The notes under the pieces were generated by a model. It ran no database searches, was not told the origin of the DNA, and was given only the letters and a program-made list of their open reading frames with translations. Below, one piece after another: positions 18,258 to 27,388 of a stretch of 64,000 bases of DNA. Each line of letters opens with the position of its first letter. Positions within the stretch are counted from its first letter, which is position 1. A program made the position numbers and the translations under genes. Source of the stretch: Chryseotalea sanaruensis (lineage in GTDB: Bacteria; Bacteroidota; Bacteroidia; Cytophagales; Cyclobacteriaceae); contig NZ_BHXQ01000001.1 in the NCBI RefSeq assembly GCF_003990915.1, positions 1,031,948-1,095,947 on the forward strand, read 5' to 3'.

Positions 18258-19373
18258 TTGATTAGAAAAACATTCTTCTTTTGCTGCCTCCTCCTCGTAA
18301 TCAGGCTTAGCTTCTCATCACATTGTTTTGGGCAGGATAGCCTTCGTTATACTTTCGAATTTAATGCACACAAGGGTTCAATTCTTCCGCATCGCGACAC
18401 CTTAAGAAAAACGGCCAGGGGTGCACATCCTACCACCATTGAGCTTGGTTTTAGTTGGCGAGATGCTTCCAGAAAAGGTTTTGAAAAAGCCAATCGCTAT
18501 ACGGAGAATGGTATACTAGTTGGCTACACACATTTTGATAAAAAGAATATTCTGGGTGAAGGCTTTTATTATATGATGTATACGGAGCCGCAACTGACTT
18601 TAAATAAAAAAATAAATTTTTCGCTTCGGGCTTCAGCTGGAATAACTTACCTGAACAAGGTGTATGACTTTACCGATAATCCTGACAATCGATTTTACAG
18701 TAGTCCGGTAAGTGGCTTAATACGAGTAGGATTTCATGCTAATTATTCAATTACCTCATCATGGCAAGTAAGTGCAGGTGCTAACTTCAACCACATTTCT
18801 AATGGTGGTATGCGTGTGCCTAATCTGGGTATGAACTACCCTACGGTTTCGATGGGGTTTAAATATCTTATTAACGATGTAGATTTAGTTGACCGGGCAA
18901 AAAAGGATATCTACCATAAAAGTTTACGCTACCATGCGCACTTGTTTACTGCGTCACGATTGGTGCGCGATTGGGATGCAGATGCGCCACGCAAGCAAAT
19001 GATCGGTTTGAGTATGGCCTTATCCAGACAATTCAATCATTTGAGTAGTTGGATGGTGGGAACCGAACTCTCTCATGATGGCTCTTTGCCCATAACAGGA
19101 AAAGTATTTGAAAGATTTGATGACAGTCCAGTGATTATTTCGGTAACAGGCGGACACTTGCTCACGATTGGCCGTGTTGAGTTTTCTCAGTTGTTGGGTG
19201 TCTATTTATTCAAGCAATATGGTAATGATATACCTGTATTTCAGCGCTATACGCTCTTATATGCAGCTACTAAAAATATTCGTGCGGGTTTTTCCTTAAA
19301 AGCCCATGCAGAGGTGGCCGAGTTAATTGATTTACGTTTAGGTATAAATTTTGGAGTATCTTCGAAAAGATAG
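18258..19373 (+). CDS. PagL-like acyloxyacyl hydrolase (lipid A 3-O-deacylase family)
   Basis: 371 residues with a signal peptide (FFFCCLLLVIRLSFSSHCFGQ). Its central part resembles the PagL/acyloxyacyl-hydrolase family of outer-membrane beta barrels, with the catalytic-type NFNHISNGGMRVPNLGMNYP segment (His and Ser about residues 178-180) followed by amphipathic strands. PagL removes the 3-O acyl chain from lipid A, changing outer-membrane properties. The start appears to be TTG: there is an in-frame stop at 18237 and no ATG before the signal peptide. It is longer than PagL proper (about 170 aa), as is common for Bacteroidota members. Activity is not proven. Confidence 0.75.
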   Translation: MIRKTFFFCCLLLVIRLSFSSHCFGQDSLRYTFEFNAHKGSILPHRDTLRKTARGAHPTTIELGFSWRDASRKGFEKANRYTENGILVGYTHFDKKNILGEGFYYMMYTEPQLTLNKKINFSLRASAGITYLNKVYDFTDNPDNRFYSSPVSGLIRVGFHANYSITSSWQVSAGANFNHISNGGMRVPNLGMNYPTVSMGFKYLINDVDLVDRAKKDIYHKSLRYHAHLFTASRLVRDWDADAPRKQMIGLSMALSRQFNHLSSWMVGTELSHDGSLPITGKVFERFDDSPVIISVTGGHLLTIGRVEFSQLLGVYLFKQYGNDIPVFQRYTLLYAATKNIRAGFSLKAHAEVAELIDLRLGINFGVSSKR

Positions 19374-19374
19374 G

Positions 19375-19404
19375 TTGAGAAATCAAACCCATCGCTTATA
19401 TTTG
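19375..19404 (+). promoter_or_regulatory. Bacteroidota-type promoter of the tRNA-Ser/tRNA-Arg genes
   Basis: TTG at 19375-19377, a 19-bp spacer and TATATTTG at 19397-19404 match the Bacteroidota sigma consensus TTTG-N19-21-TAnnTTTG. The site ends 40 bp before tRNA-Ser. It immediately follows the stop of the PagL-like gene. Confidence 0.7.
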
Positions 19405-19444
19405 CAACTCTTTTTTTGGGAAGAAGTCCTAAAAAGAACTTTAA

Positions 19445-19534
<90 letters not shown>

Positions 19535-19546
19535 TTAAAGAAAAAT

Positions 19547-19620
19547 GGTCCGATAGCTCAACTGGATAGAGCATCACCCTTCTAAGGTGGCGGTTCGGGG
19601 TTCGACTCCCTGTCGGATCA
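19547..19620 (+). tRNA. tRNA-Arg (anticodon UCU)
   Basis: 74-nt cloverleaf. The acceptor GGTCCGA pairs with TCGGATC at 19613-19619 (one G-U pair), discriminator A. The anticodon TCT is at 19581-19583 in the loop CTTCTAA. The T-arm GGGGTTCGACTCC is clear. It lies 13 bp after tRNA-Ser, so probably one transcript. CCA is not encoded. Confidence 0.95.
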
Positions 19621-19664
19621 CTAAAATAAAATGGTTGAGTAGTTTTATTATTGATTAATAATTC

Positions 19665-19672
19665 TACTTTTG
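19665..19672 (+). promoter_or_regulatory. -7 element TACTTTTG upstream of tRNA-Pro
   Basis: TACTTTTG is a perfect TAnnTTTG and lies 19 bp before tRNA-Pro. A T-rich stretch at 19643-19646 gives a weak -33 region with about 18 bp spacing. It implies that tRNA-Pro has its own promoter separate from the Ser/Arg pair. Confidence 0.5.
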
Positions 19673-19691
19673 CAGCCCTTAAGAAATTGTT

Positions 19692-19765
19692 CGGGGCGTA
19701 GCGCAGTCCGGTAGCGCACCTGGTTTGGGACCAGGGGGCCGCAGGTTCGAATCCTGCCGCCCCGA
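19692..19765 (+). tRNA. tRNA-Pro (anticodon UGG)
   Basis: 74-nt cloverleaf. The acceptor CGGGGCG pairs with CGCCCCG at 19758-19764, discriminator A. TGG at 19726-19728 lies in the loop between CCTGG and CCAGG. The T-arm GCAGGTTCGAATCCTGC is canonical. CCA is not encoded; a hairpin plus T-run follows. Confidence 0.96.
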
Positions 19766-19776
19766 CAGAATAACAA

Positions 19777-19808
19777 AAACCTTCTCATGAAAATGGGAAG
19801 GTTTTTTT
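19777..19808 (+). terminator. Rho-independent terminator of tRNA-Pro
   Basis: AACCTTC pairs with GAAGGTT across a short loop, followed by a run of Ts, starting about 12 bp after tRNA-Pro. It also separates the tRNA genes from the convergent permease gene. Confidence 0.8.
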
Positions 19809-19844
19809 ATTTGGTACTACATCTACATAATCGCAGTAAATTAC

Positions 19845-22454
19845 CTACTCCGTCTTTAATCCCTCCACCGCATTTGCTCTCAACACTTTTCTAATTTGGG
19901 TTGATATGGTGAGTAGCAGTACTACAATTAATATAGTTACCGCAATGGTTGTTCCTGTAAAATCAACAGGCATGTGGTACTCGTAAGAAGTAGTAAAAAT
20001 CAGTTTGATTAAAGTATAACTGATCGGTGCCCCAACGGCCAGTGCCAAAATAAATAACACTGTATACTGGCGATAAATAATTACTGCAATGTGTTTTAAC
20101 TCTGCACCCAATACCTTGCGGATACTGAACTCTTTTAAGCGACCTGTTACATTCAGTTTTACCAATCCATACAAACCTAAACTCGCCAGGGTTATAGCTA
20201 AGATGGCTATTACACGCCACACCACACCATGTATAGCAATTTCGCCATAATAATTTCCCCATACATCTTCCTGATAGCCTCCTTCAAAGGGTACTTCTGG
20301 AAATAATGTTGCCCAATGGGCTTGCATAGCACTATACACTTTTTGTTCTGTGCCTGAGCTTACTTTTAAAGACAGGAAACGGTAATCCTCTTTATTAGCC
20401 ACTGTAAAAAATGTGGGTTGTATTTCTCTGGCGAAACTATAACTATGAAAATCTGCCAGCACACCCACTACTTCATACTGCAACGTATCCATTGTGAATT
20501 GTTGACCGATGGGATTTGTCCAGCCTGCATTTTTTATAAAAAATTCATTCACGACTACAGCTTGTTTATCGCTGCCTTCAAAATCCTTAAAACCCCTACC
20601 CTCTTTTAAGGTTAAACCCATGGTCTCAAAATAACGGGCATCTACCCTTAACTGATTAGCTTCATAATCGCGGTCGGGGAAATGTAGAACGCGTGTAACT
20701 TGATTTTTACCTAAGTGATGCACTGCACCAGAAATACCAACCACATCTGGCTGTTCTGCCATCTTAGTCTGCAATTGTTCAAATGCAGCTGCATTAGGAA
20801 CTGTCGCATACATGGTTTGAAACTGGTTATAGCCCCATCCTCTTTCGGCCATGTAACGGCTATTCTGCGTAAACATGACTGCTCCTGTTATAAAAACACA
20901 AGCCAATATCAATTGCAAAGCCAAAAACATTTTAGTGAGCATATTCTTCTGGCCAAATCTGACCGATCCCTTAAGAATACCAACGGCCTGAAATTTTGAA
21001 ATGTAAAAAGCGGGATAAGCACCGGAGGCAATCGCTGTGAACAACACAATGATTGGCAGGTAAATCCATAAGTTTTTATCTGCGAAACTGAAATCCATAT
21101 TAAAGTCCCATAAAAACTCGAAACCGGGAATAAAGAAGGTATAGGCAAGCACAAGGCCGAAGAGCAATGCAAAGAAAGTCATCACTACATTTTCTGACAA
21201 AAACTGAATAATAACGGCAAGTCTATTGGCACCAATAGATTTTCGCACACCAATCTCTTTTAAGCGTCTGGCTGCTGATACTATGGCAATGTTGATAAAA
21301 TTAAAACACGCCAGCGCTAACATAAACGTACCAATCACCATCATGTACCTTACCGATGAGTAGTTGCTTTTACTGCTTCGTGAAATATCATCGCGTATGT
21401 ATTCAGACTGCTCATGCAAAGTGGCCAGCGGTTCAAAACCAAAAGATGAAATTGCCCACTCTTCTTCTACTGCTTTGTTTTGAATGCTACGGTACTTATC
21501 CATCCGTTGTTGAATAGCTAATATATCCAGAGGATTTTCTACCTGTATAAAAGTTGCATTGACCAGGGCACTCCAGTCATGCAGATCGTAATTAGTTTCA
21601 GCGCTTAACAAATTTTCGTAATTGATAAGAAAATTAAAGTTGATGGTAATAGACTTTGGAAATGCTGCCGCGACTCCGCTAACCTTAAACTCTTTACTAA
21701 CATTATTATCAAATTTCAAAAGCATAACCTGACCAATAGGATTTTCATCTCCAAAGTATTTCAGTGCCATGTCTTCACTTAAGATAATGCTGTTCGGATC
21801 TTTTAAGGTAGAAGACAATCCCCATTTTAAAGGAAAAGTAAACATGTCCAAAAACTCAGGATCGGTAAACCGGATGCGTTCGTGAAATACCTGATCCTCC
21901 TGCTTAACAATACCATGATGATCTTCTACGCGGCAGACTTTTTTGATCTGCGTAAAATCGTTTCTCAACATTTCGCCTAAAGGTCTGGGCGAGCCACCAA
22001 ATTGCTGCTCTTTACCATCACGGTTAGCGAAAAAGGTGGCGAGGTAGACATTATTTTTATGTTCATGAAACTGATCTGTGCTGTAAGTCCAGTTAGCAAA
22101 AGCGTAGACAAAAATGGAAAACCCAATAGCGATTGAAAGACCAACAAGGTTGATAGATGAGGTCAATGGGTTTTTCATCAAACCTCTTATAGAAACCTTA
22201 AAATAATTTTTGAACATGGGGTAGTGGTTTATTTTTTGAAGGAAGGTGGTATTTCTAAGCAGGGATAGTCTGAGTAGTTTGAACATTTCTGCCCAGTACA
22301 TTCGTTTTGTTTTACTTGGTGAATATTGTTGCAGGTTGTCATAAAAGACTTCTTCCATGTCACCTTCTATCTCTTCGAGGTATTCTTCTTTAATAAAAAA
22401 GCGCAAGAGTCGCAACGGAAGTCTTGGTGGCACAATATCCTTCGGCTCGTTCAT
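19845..22454 (-). CDS. FtsX/MacB-type ABC transporter permease with PadR-linked prefix domain (copy 1)
   Basis: 869 residues from ATG at 22454, which overlaps the padR stop by 4 bp; the longer frame to 22496 runs into padR. The N-terminal ~75 residues (PRLPLRLLRFFIKEEYLEEIEGDMEEVFYD) are the permease-prefix domain. Then come a membrane helix, a periplasmic MacB core domain, FtsX segments (ARRLKEIGVRKSIGANRLAVIIQFLSEN), a second core domain and a final FtsX domain (LKEFSIRKVLGAE). No ATPase is nearby, so it probably uses an ATPase encoded elsewhere. The exported substrate is unknown. It is paralogous to the permease at 22813-25473. Confidence 0.9.
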   Translation of the reverse strand: MNEPKDIVPPRLPLRLLRFFIKEEYLEEIEGDMEEVFYDNLQQYSPSKTKRMYWAEMFKLLRLSLLRNTTFLQKINHYPMFKNYFKVSIRGLMKNPLTSSINLVGLSIAIGFSIFVYAFANWTYSTDQFHEHKNNVYLATFFANRDGKEQQFGGSPRPLGEMLRNDFTQIKKVCRVEDHHGIVKQEDQVFHERIRFTDPEFLDMFTFPLKWGLSSTLKDPNSIILSEDMALKYFGDENPIGQVMLLKFDNNVSKEFKVSGVAAAFPKSITINFNFLINYENLLSAETNYDLHDWSALVNATFIQVENPLDILAIQQRMDKYRSIQNKAVEEEWAISSFGFEPLATLHEQSEYIRDDISRSSKSNYSSVRYMMVIGTFMLALACFNFINIAIVSAARRLKEIGVRKSIGANRLAVIIQFLSENVVMTFFALLFGLVLAYTFFIPGFEFLWDFNMDFSFADKNLWIYLPIIVLFTAIASGAYPAFYISKFQAVGILKGSVRFGQKNMLTKMFLALQLILACVFITGAVMFTQNSRYMAERGWGYNQFQTMYATVPNAAAFEQLQTKMAEQPDVVGISGAVHHLGKNQVTRVLHFPDRDYEANQLRVDARYFETMGLTLKEGRGFKDFEGSDKQAVVVNEFFIKNAGWTNPIGQQFTMDTLQYEVVGVLADFHSYSFAREIQPTFFTVANKEDYRFLSLKVSSGTEQKVYSAMQAHWATLFPEVPFEGGYQEDVWGNYYGEIAIHGVVWRVIAILAITLASLGLYGLVKLNVTGRLKEFSIRKVLGAELKHIAVIIYRQYTVLFILALAVGAPISYTLIKLIFTTSYEYHMPVDFTGTTIAVTILIVVLLLTISTQIRKVLRANAVEGLKTE

Positions 22455-22789
22455 ATCAACTTCAGTTCGTGTGCCAGCACCGGCATGGCTTCCCATAACC
22501 CGGCTCTGATATCTTTCATCTCTTTCAATACTTTGTGTGCGTAAGAAGTTGTTGCGTAAATACGCTTACGCTTCCCTCCTCTTTTTTGTGTGGCCTCACC
22601 AAACTCAGAAGTAAGAAAGCCCTTTTCTTCCATCCGTTTTAAGGCAGATTGTATAGAGCCAACACTTAGCTTTTCTTTCAGTCTGGATTCTAGCTCGCGC
22701 TTGATCTCCACCCCATAGGCCTCCTGTTGTAAGGCCGCAACAGCCAACAGTACAAGTTCTTCAAACTCGCCAAGTTTTGTTTTCTTCAT
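22451..22789 (-). CDS. PadR-family transcriptional regulator (copy 1)
   Basis: 112-residue winged helix of the PadR family. MKKTKLGEFEELVLLAVAAL starts the helix bundle, SVGSIQSALKRMEEKGFLTSEFGE is the recognition helix and wing, and GGKRKRIYATTSYAHKVLKEM follows. It overlaps the permease start by 4 bp. The protein is nearly identical to the PadR at 25470-25808, so the two probably recognise similar operators. PadR-permease pairs of this kind are common in Bacteroidota. Confidence 0.93.
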   Translation of the reverse strand: MKKTKLGEFEELVLLAVAALQQEAYGVEIKRELESRLKEKLSVGSIQSALKRMEEKGFLTSEFGEATQKRGGKRKRIYATTSYAHKVLKEMKDIRAGLWEAMPVLAHELKLI

Positions 22790-22812
22790 AAGCTTATACT
22801 TATATAATTAAC

Positions 22813-25473
22813 TCACTCATTTCTCAATGAAGAAACAGGATTCATCACGGCCGATTTAATTGACTGAAAACTTATGGTAAATCCGGCTATCAAAACAGCT
22901 ATTAATCCCGCCACTACAAAAATCCAGGCTTGCATCTCCATGCGGTAAGCAAAGCCGGCTAACCATTCTTTCATTACATACCAGGAAACAGGGATGGCAA
23001 TAATAATTGCTATCAACACCAGTTTGATAAAATCGCTGGAGAGCAATAAGATAATTGTGCGCATATCTGCACCGAGTACTTTACGAATGCCTATTTCTTT
23101 GGTGCGCAATTCTGCAGTGTAAGTGGCCAGACCTAATAAACCGAGACAGGCAATAAATATGGCCAGGCAGGCAAACACAGTAAAGAGTTGCTTAAACATC
23201 AGGTCGCTTTTGTATTGCTGATTAAAGTCGTTATCCAGGAAACTATACAAAAAGGGTCTATGGGGTACAAGCTTACTCCATACTTCGTTTACCTCTTTAA
23301 TTGTTTTATCCATGTTTTCAGGATTAATCTTAACCGACATGTAACGACTGGAATAGGGATCGAATGGAAGTGTAAGAGGCTCTATATTTCTGTGAAGCGA
23401 AATGTAATTGAAGTCTTTCACCACGCCTATCACTTCTCCTTTCCTTCCCCATTGATCAAATTTCTTACCCACAATGTCAGCAGGATTGGTGTAGCCATAT
23501 TGTTTTGCAGCCGCTTCATTCAGTACAAGTGCACTGGTTGAATCAGAGGGATACAATCTTGAATAGGACCTGCCGGCTACCAATTCCAGGTTAAAATGAT
23601 TAACGAAATCAATCCCAACCTGAAAAATGGGTTGCACCATCATTTTCATTTCGCCATCTGCATTTTCGATGGTAGTACCTGCATTTGGAAAGTAACTACC
23701 TGGTACACTTCTTGAAAATGCTACAGATGAAATGGCCTGACTAGCCTCCAGTGTATTTTTTAAAGATTCAGAATAATAATTAACTATTTCATCATAATTG
23801 TAATCGACAATCAGCATTTGCTCTTTGTCAAAACCTAAGTCTCTATTCTGCAAATGATCCATTTGCGTATAAACAATGATGGTTCCTGTAATCAATGCAA
23901 TGGAGAGACTAAATTGAAAAACGACTAATGCGCGTCTCAGGTATCCTCCACCACCACTGTTGTGCATAATTCCTTTTAGAACAGCCACAGGTTTAAATCC
24001 GGATAATACAAAGGCGGGGTAAAAACCTGCCAGTATGCCTATGATAATAATTAATGCAAATGCAAGAAGAGGCGCTTGCCAGGTTAAAAGTGGTGTGAGT
24101 GTAAATTCTTTACCTGTTAGTCCACTCATAAAAGGTAATGCAACAACCACTACACCTGCAGCCAATAGCATGGCTAAAAAAACAATAAGTATGGATTCAC
24201 CCAGAAACTGGAGAACCAAACTGCCCTGTGCAGCACCAATAGATTTTCTGATGCCTACTTCTTTGGCTCTCTCCATAGACCGCGCTGTAGAAAGATTCAT
24301 AAAGTTGATCATGGCGATGATCAAAATGAAAAGTCCAATGATTGAGAATATATAGATGTTTGAAAGACTTCCTGTTTCGCCCGGCTGTCTGTGTGCATTG
24401 GTTCTCAGGTAAACATCTTTGAGCGACTCAAGGGCAATGGTATACTTCGAATCTGAATCTCCTATGTTCTTTGTGATGAAATCAGGTATTTTCTGCTGAA
24501 AGGATCTTTCATTGAATTGTTCATTCCCTAAAAAGTAAGTGTAGAAATCAACGTAACCCCAGTTTTCGAAAATTTCCGGTCGTGATTTCCTGAAAGTATT
24601 CAGGGAGATCAATACGTTGAAATGAAAATGAGAGTTGTTCGGAATATCTTCTATCACCCCTGTTACCACATAATCACCGGCAGCAGATCTTCCTGAAGAC
24701 TCGCTTCCTTTAAGAATCTTTCCATAAGCTTCCTCGTCTCCAAAATATTTTTTAGCAGCCGATTGGGTCAACACAATACTATAAGGAGCTGCAAGCGCTG
24801 TTCTGGCATCACCTGTTATAAACTTCCAATTGAATACATCAAAGGCAGTGGAATCCATAAAGAAAACACCATCTTCCTGATAAGTCTTGTCACCATGAGT
24901 AAGCAATATGTCTGACCTTCCTGAAAACTGAACAATCTTGTCAATTTCAGGAAAGTAATCTTTTAGTGCAGGACCAACTGGTGCATTGCCCCAAACCCAA
25001 AACGGATTTGCTTTGGCATCTTTTGCTGCATCTCCGGTTGATCTTGAGCCATGGGTAATGCGGTAAATTCTTTCACCATTCTCATGGTAATTATCATATG
25101 ACAACTCATGTTGTACAAACAGAAAAATCAAAAAGCATGATGCAATACCGAGCCCAAGCCCTGATATGTTTATGAAAGAGTAAGCCTTCTTTTTCAGCAA
25201 ATTTCTCCAGGCAATTTTTATATAATTTTTATACATAGGGTAGTGGTTAAAGTTGGCCGGTTGCATAAATTTTTTTAGAAGATTCGGCCTGATGAGTTTA
25301 AGTGTTTCATAGGCATACAATCGTCTTGCTTTACCAGGGGAATATCTTTCAATATTTTCCTGAAATATTTCTTCCAGATCGCCTTCAATTTCCTCCAGGT
25401 ATTTTGGGTTCAGAAAAAACCGTAGAAATTTTAAGGGCCATTCAGGTGGATGTATGTCAGCATATCCACTCAT
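22813..25473 (-). CDS. FtsX/MacB-type ABC transporter permease with PadR-linked prefix domain (copy 2)
   Basis: 886 residues with the same layout as its neighbour: prefix domain (PPEWPLKFLRFFLNPKYLEEIEGDLEEIF), membrane helix near residue 95, MacB core, FtsX block with AKEVGIRKSIGAAQGSLVLQF, second MacB core, and FtsX block TKEIGIRKVLGADMRTIILLL. ATG at 25473 overlaps the padR stop by 4 bp. The two permeases are clearly related but diverged, whereas their regulators are almost the same. No ATP-binding subunit is encoded beside it. Confidence 0.92.
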   Translation of the reverse strand: MSGYADIHPPEWPLKFLRFFLNPKYLEEIEGDLEEIFQENIERYSPGKARRLYAYETLKLIRPNLLKKFMQPANFNHYPMYKNYIKIAWRNLLKKKAYSFINISGLGLGIASCFLIFLFVQHELSYDNYHENGERIYRITHGSRSTGDAAKDAKANPFWVWGNAPVGPALKDYFPEIDKIVQFSGRSDILLTHGDKTYQEDGVFFMDSTAFDVFNWKFITGDARTALAAPYSIVLTQSAAKKYFGDEEAYGKILKGSESSGRSAAGDYVVTGVIEDIPNNSHFHFNVLISLNTFRKSRPEIFENWGYVDFYTYFLGNEQFNERSFQQKIPDFITKNIGDSDSKYTIALESLKDVYLRTNAHRQPGETGSLSNIYIFSIIGLFILIIAMINFMNLSTARSMERAKEVGIRKSIGAAQGSLVLQFLGESILIVFLAMLLAAGVVVVALPFMSGLTGKEFTLTPLLTWQAPLLAFALIIIIGILAGFYPAFVLSGFKPVAVLKGIMHNSGGGGYLRRALVVFQFSLSIALITGTIIVYTQMDHLQNRDLGFDKEQMLIVDYNYDEIVNYYSESLKNTLEASQAISSVAFSRSVPGSYFPNAGTTIENADGEMKMMVQPIFQVGIDFVNHFNLELVAGRSYSRLYPSDSTSALVLNEAAAKQYGYTNPADIVGKKFDQWGRKGEVIGVVKDFNYISLHRNIEPLTLPFDPYSSRYMSVKINPENMDKTIKEVNEVWSKLVPHRPFLYSFLDNDFNQQYKSDLMFKQLFTVFACLAIFIACLGLLGLATYTAELRTKEIGIRKVLGADMRTIILLLSSDFIKLVLIAIIIAIPVSWYVMKEWLAGFAYRMEMQAWIFVVAGLIAVLIAGFTISFQSIKSAVMNPVSSLRNE

Positions 25474-25808
25474 ATCATGCGGAGTTCATGTGCCAGTGAT
25501 GGAATTGACTCCCACAACCCTGCCCTGATTTCTTTCATTTCTTCCAGTACTTTGCGTGCATAGGAAGTAGTGTAATAAATACGCTTACGCTTCCCTCCTC
25601 TTTTTTGTGTGGCCTCTCCAAATTCAGAGGTAAGGAAACCTTTCTCTTCCATACGTTTTAATGCAGATTGTATAGAACCAACGCTGAGTTTCTCTTTCAG
25701 TCTGGTTTCAAGCTCGCGCTTAATCTCCACCCCATAGGCCTCCTGTTGTAAAGCAGCTACGGCCAGCAATACAAGTTCTTCAAACTCGCCAAGTTTTGTT
25801 TTCTTCAT
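25470..25808 (-). CDS. PadR-family transcriptional regulator (copy 2)
   Basis: 112 residues from ATG at 25808; a TTG six bases upstream is not needed because copy 1 starts at the same MKKTKLGEF. It differs from copy 1 by only a handful of residues, mostly near the C-terminus. The gene overlaps the downstream permease by 4 bp. A 21-bp direct repeat in the 130 bp ahead of it is a candidate operator. Confidence 0.93.
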   Translation of the reverse strand: MKKTKLGEFEELVLLAVAALQQEAYGVEIKRELETRLKEKLSVGSIQSALKRMEEKGFLTSEFGEATQKRGGKRKRIYYTTSYARKVLEEMKEIRAGLWESIPSLAHELRMI

Positions 25809-25816
25809 AAACAATG

Positions 25817-25872
25817 TATTATTCGTAATTGCAGTTAATATAGTTACACAATATTATTCGCAATTGCAGTTA
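25817..25872. promoter_or_regulatory. Two 21-bp direct repeats upstream of padR copy 2
   Basis: Copies at 25817-25837 and 25852-25872 share 20 of 21 bases and are 35 bp apart; the core is ATTGCAGTTA preceded by TATTATTCG. They lie directly upstream of the PadR start on the minus strand, so a regulator binding array or duplicated promoter is likely. Binding by PadR is inferred. Confidence 0.5.
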
Positions 25873-25879
25873 TTTTACT

Positions 25880-25902
25880 AAAGCATTGATATTCAATGCT
25901 TT
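25880..25902. terminator. Hairpin downstream of the dioxygenase gene
   Basis: AAAGCATTGA and TCAATGCTTT form a 10-bp stem with a 3-nt loop, 37 bp beyond the stop of the gene at 25939-26823. It has only a weak T-rich tail on either strand, so termination is plausible but not certain. Confidence 0.45.
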
Positions 25903-25938
25903 AATTTTACATTAAAAATTTGAAATTTAAAATTGCTC

Positions 25939-26823
25939 TTAAGCAATTTTTACCGAAGTCATCGTAAGAGAGCCTGCCTGTGCCTTGTCGTTGAATAAGG
26001 AGATTTCTTCTTTCTCTTCTTTTAAACCAAGCACATATAACAATGGCAGGTAATGATCTGGTGAAGGAATGGCCAACTCAAATGCTTTACCCTGCGCTGC
26101 ATAGTTAATCAATGGTTTGTGATTACCATCTAATATGTATTCACTCATTTTAGTCCGAGCCTCTTGTGCCCAGTCGTAAGCATAATTATCTACGTTGAAT
26201 TTATCCCAGGCAACCATGCGCAGGTTATGCACCATGTTACCGCTACCAATAATCAGCACTCCTTTTTTGCGAAGGGCCGATAACTCTTTTGCCAATTCGT
26301 AATGATACTGTGGACCTTTGGTATAATCTAAACTCATTTGCACTACAGGCACATCTGCATTCGGGTACAAATGTTTCACCACACTCCAGGCGCCATGATC
26401 CAGTCCCCACTTATGATCAAACTCCACTTCGGTGCTTTGTATCAAGGCTTTTGTTTCTGCAGCGAGTGAGGGACTACCGGGCGCAGGATATTGCACTTCA
26501 TATAAAGCTTTAGGAAATCCACCAAAGTCATGAATGGTTCTTGGCTTTTCCATGGCGGTAACCAACGTACCCTTTGTTTCCCAATGAGCAGAAACCACGA
26601 GTATGGCTTGTGGTCTGGGAATGCTTTTGCTGACTGAACGAAAACCTTCTACAAATTCATTTTCTTCAATGGCATTCATAGGACTGCCATGACCCAAAAA
26701 TAAAAGTGGCATTTGCTCACTGCTTACCAGCGATTGTTCGAGTGTTGTTAGGGCTTGTGCTTTCATACGTATACCTGCAAAGCCAACTACGGCTGCCAGT
26801 TTTAAAAAAGTGTTTCTATTCAT
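25939..26823 (-). CDS. DODA-type extradiol dioxygenase family protein (YgiD-like)
   Basis: 294 residues with an N-terminal hydrophobic leader (LAAVVGFAG) ahead of the catalytic domain. Family motifs are PLLFLGHGSPMNAIE (metal His about 45), LVVSAHWET, GLDHGAWSV (metal His) and VLIIGSGNMVHNLRMV. E. coli YgiD is a zinc-dependent 4,5-DOPA dioxygenase. The leader suggests export or membrane association, which E. coli YgiD lacks. It stands alone between the padR block and a repeat region; the physiological substrate is unknown. Confidence 0.88.
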   Translation of the reverse strand: MNRNTFLKLAAVVGFAGIRMKAQALTTLEQSLVSSEQMPLLFLGHGSPMNAIEENEFVEGFRSVSKSIPRPQAILVVSAHWETKGTLVTAMEKPRTIHDFGGFPKALYEVQYPAPGSPSLAAETKALIQSTEVEFDHKWGLDHGAWSVVKHLYPNADVPVVQMSLDYTKGPQYHYELAKELSALRKKGVLIIGSGNMVHNLRMVAWDKFNVDNYAYDWAQEARTKMSEYILDGNHKPLINYAAQGKAFELAIPSPDHYLPLLYVLGLKEEKEEISLFNDKAQAGSLTMTSVKIA

Positions 26824-26944
26824 TTGATTGAGCAGACCTAATAGCCGTGATTATGAATTTAATAACAGCAAGCTTATAAAAAAAGTGCCTGTTCTTTAAT
26901 CGGAGAACCTTTAATAATAAAAATTACCATCAACGCTTTCAATA

Positions 26945-27259
26945 AATCATCGTCCCTGCGGAGACGATGATTGGAATAAAAAAGTGCCCACTCAGGTCTG
27001 AGAATCTTTACTCAACTGGTCTGTGAGGACACAGACCAGGGATAAGGATTGTTTCATCACAACTCACAACATCTCCTAATAAAATCATCGTCCCTGTGGA
27101 GACGATGATTGGAAAAGAATAAAAACGTGCCTACTCAAGTCTATGAATCTTTACTCAACCGGTCTGTGAGGACACAGACCAGGGATAAGATTGAGAACCT
27201 TTAATCAGAATAACCATCAACGCTTTTAATAAATCATCGTCCCTGCGGAGACGATGATT
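26945..27259. repeat. Alternating palindromic hairpins (A-B-A-B-A) in intergenic DNA
   Basis: Hairpin A (AATCATCGTC/GACGATGATT, 8-nt loop) is at 26945-26972, 27083-27110 and 27232-27259. Hairpin B (GGTCTGTG-AGGA-CACAGACC) is at 27018-27037 (10-bp arms from 27016) and 27161-27180. The surrounding bases (AAAAAGTGCC, TCTTTACTCAAC) also repeat, giving units of about 140-150 bp. A degenerate A copy is at 28921-28948. This fills most of the 565-bp gap 26824-27388; no gene is seen there. Confidence 0.8.
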
Positions 27260-27388
27260 GGAAACGAATAAAAAAGTGCCTGTTCATGGTAGTAAGGCAT
27301 ACCCAGTAGACGGTATTTTACTTAAATAGATGAGTATGGATTAGCCCGAAACTGAACATTGAACTAATTTAAAACCCTAATCTATGTT

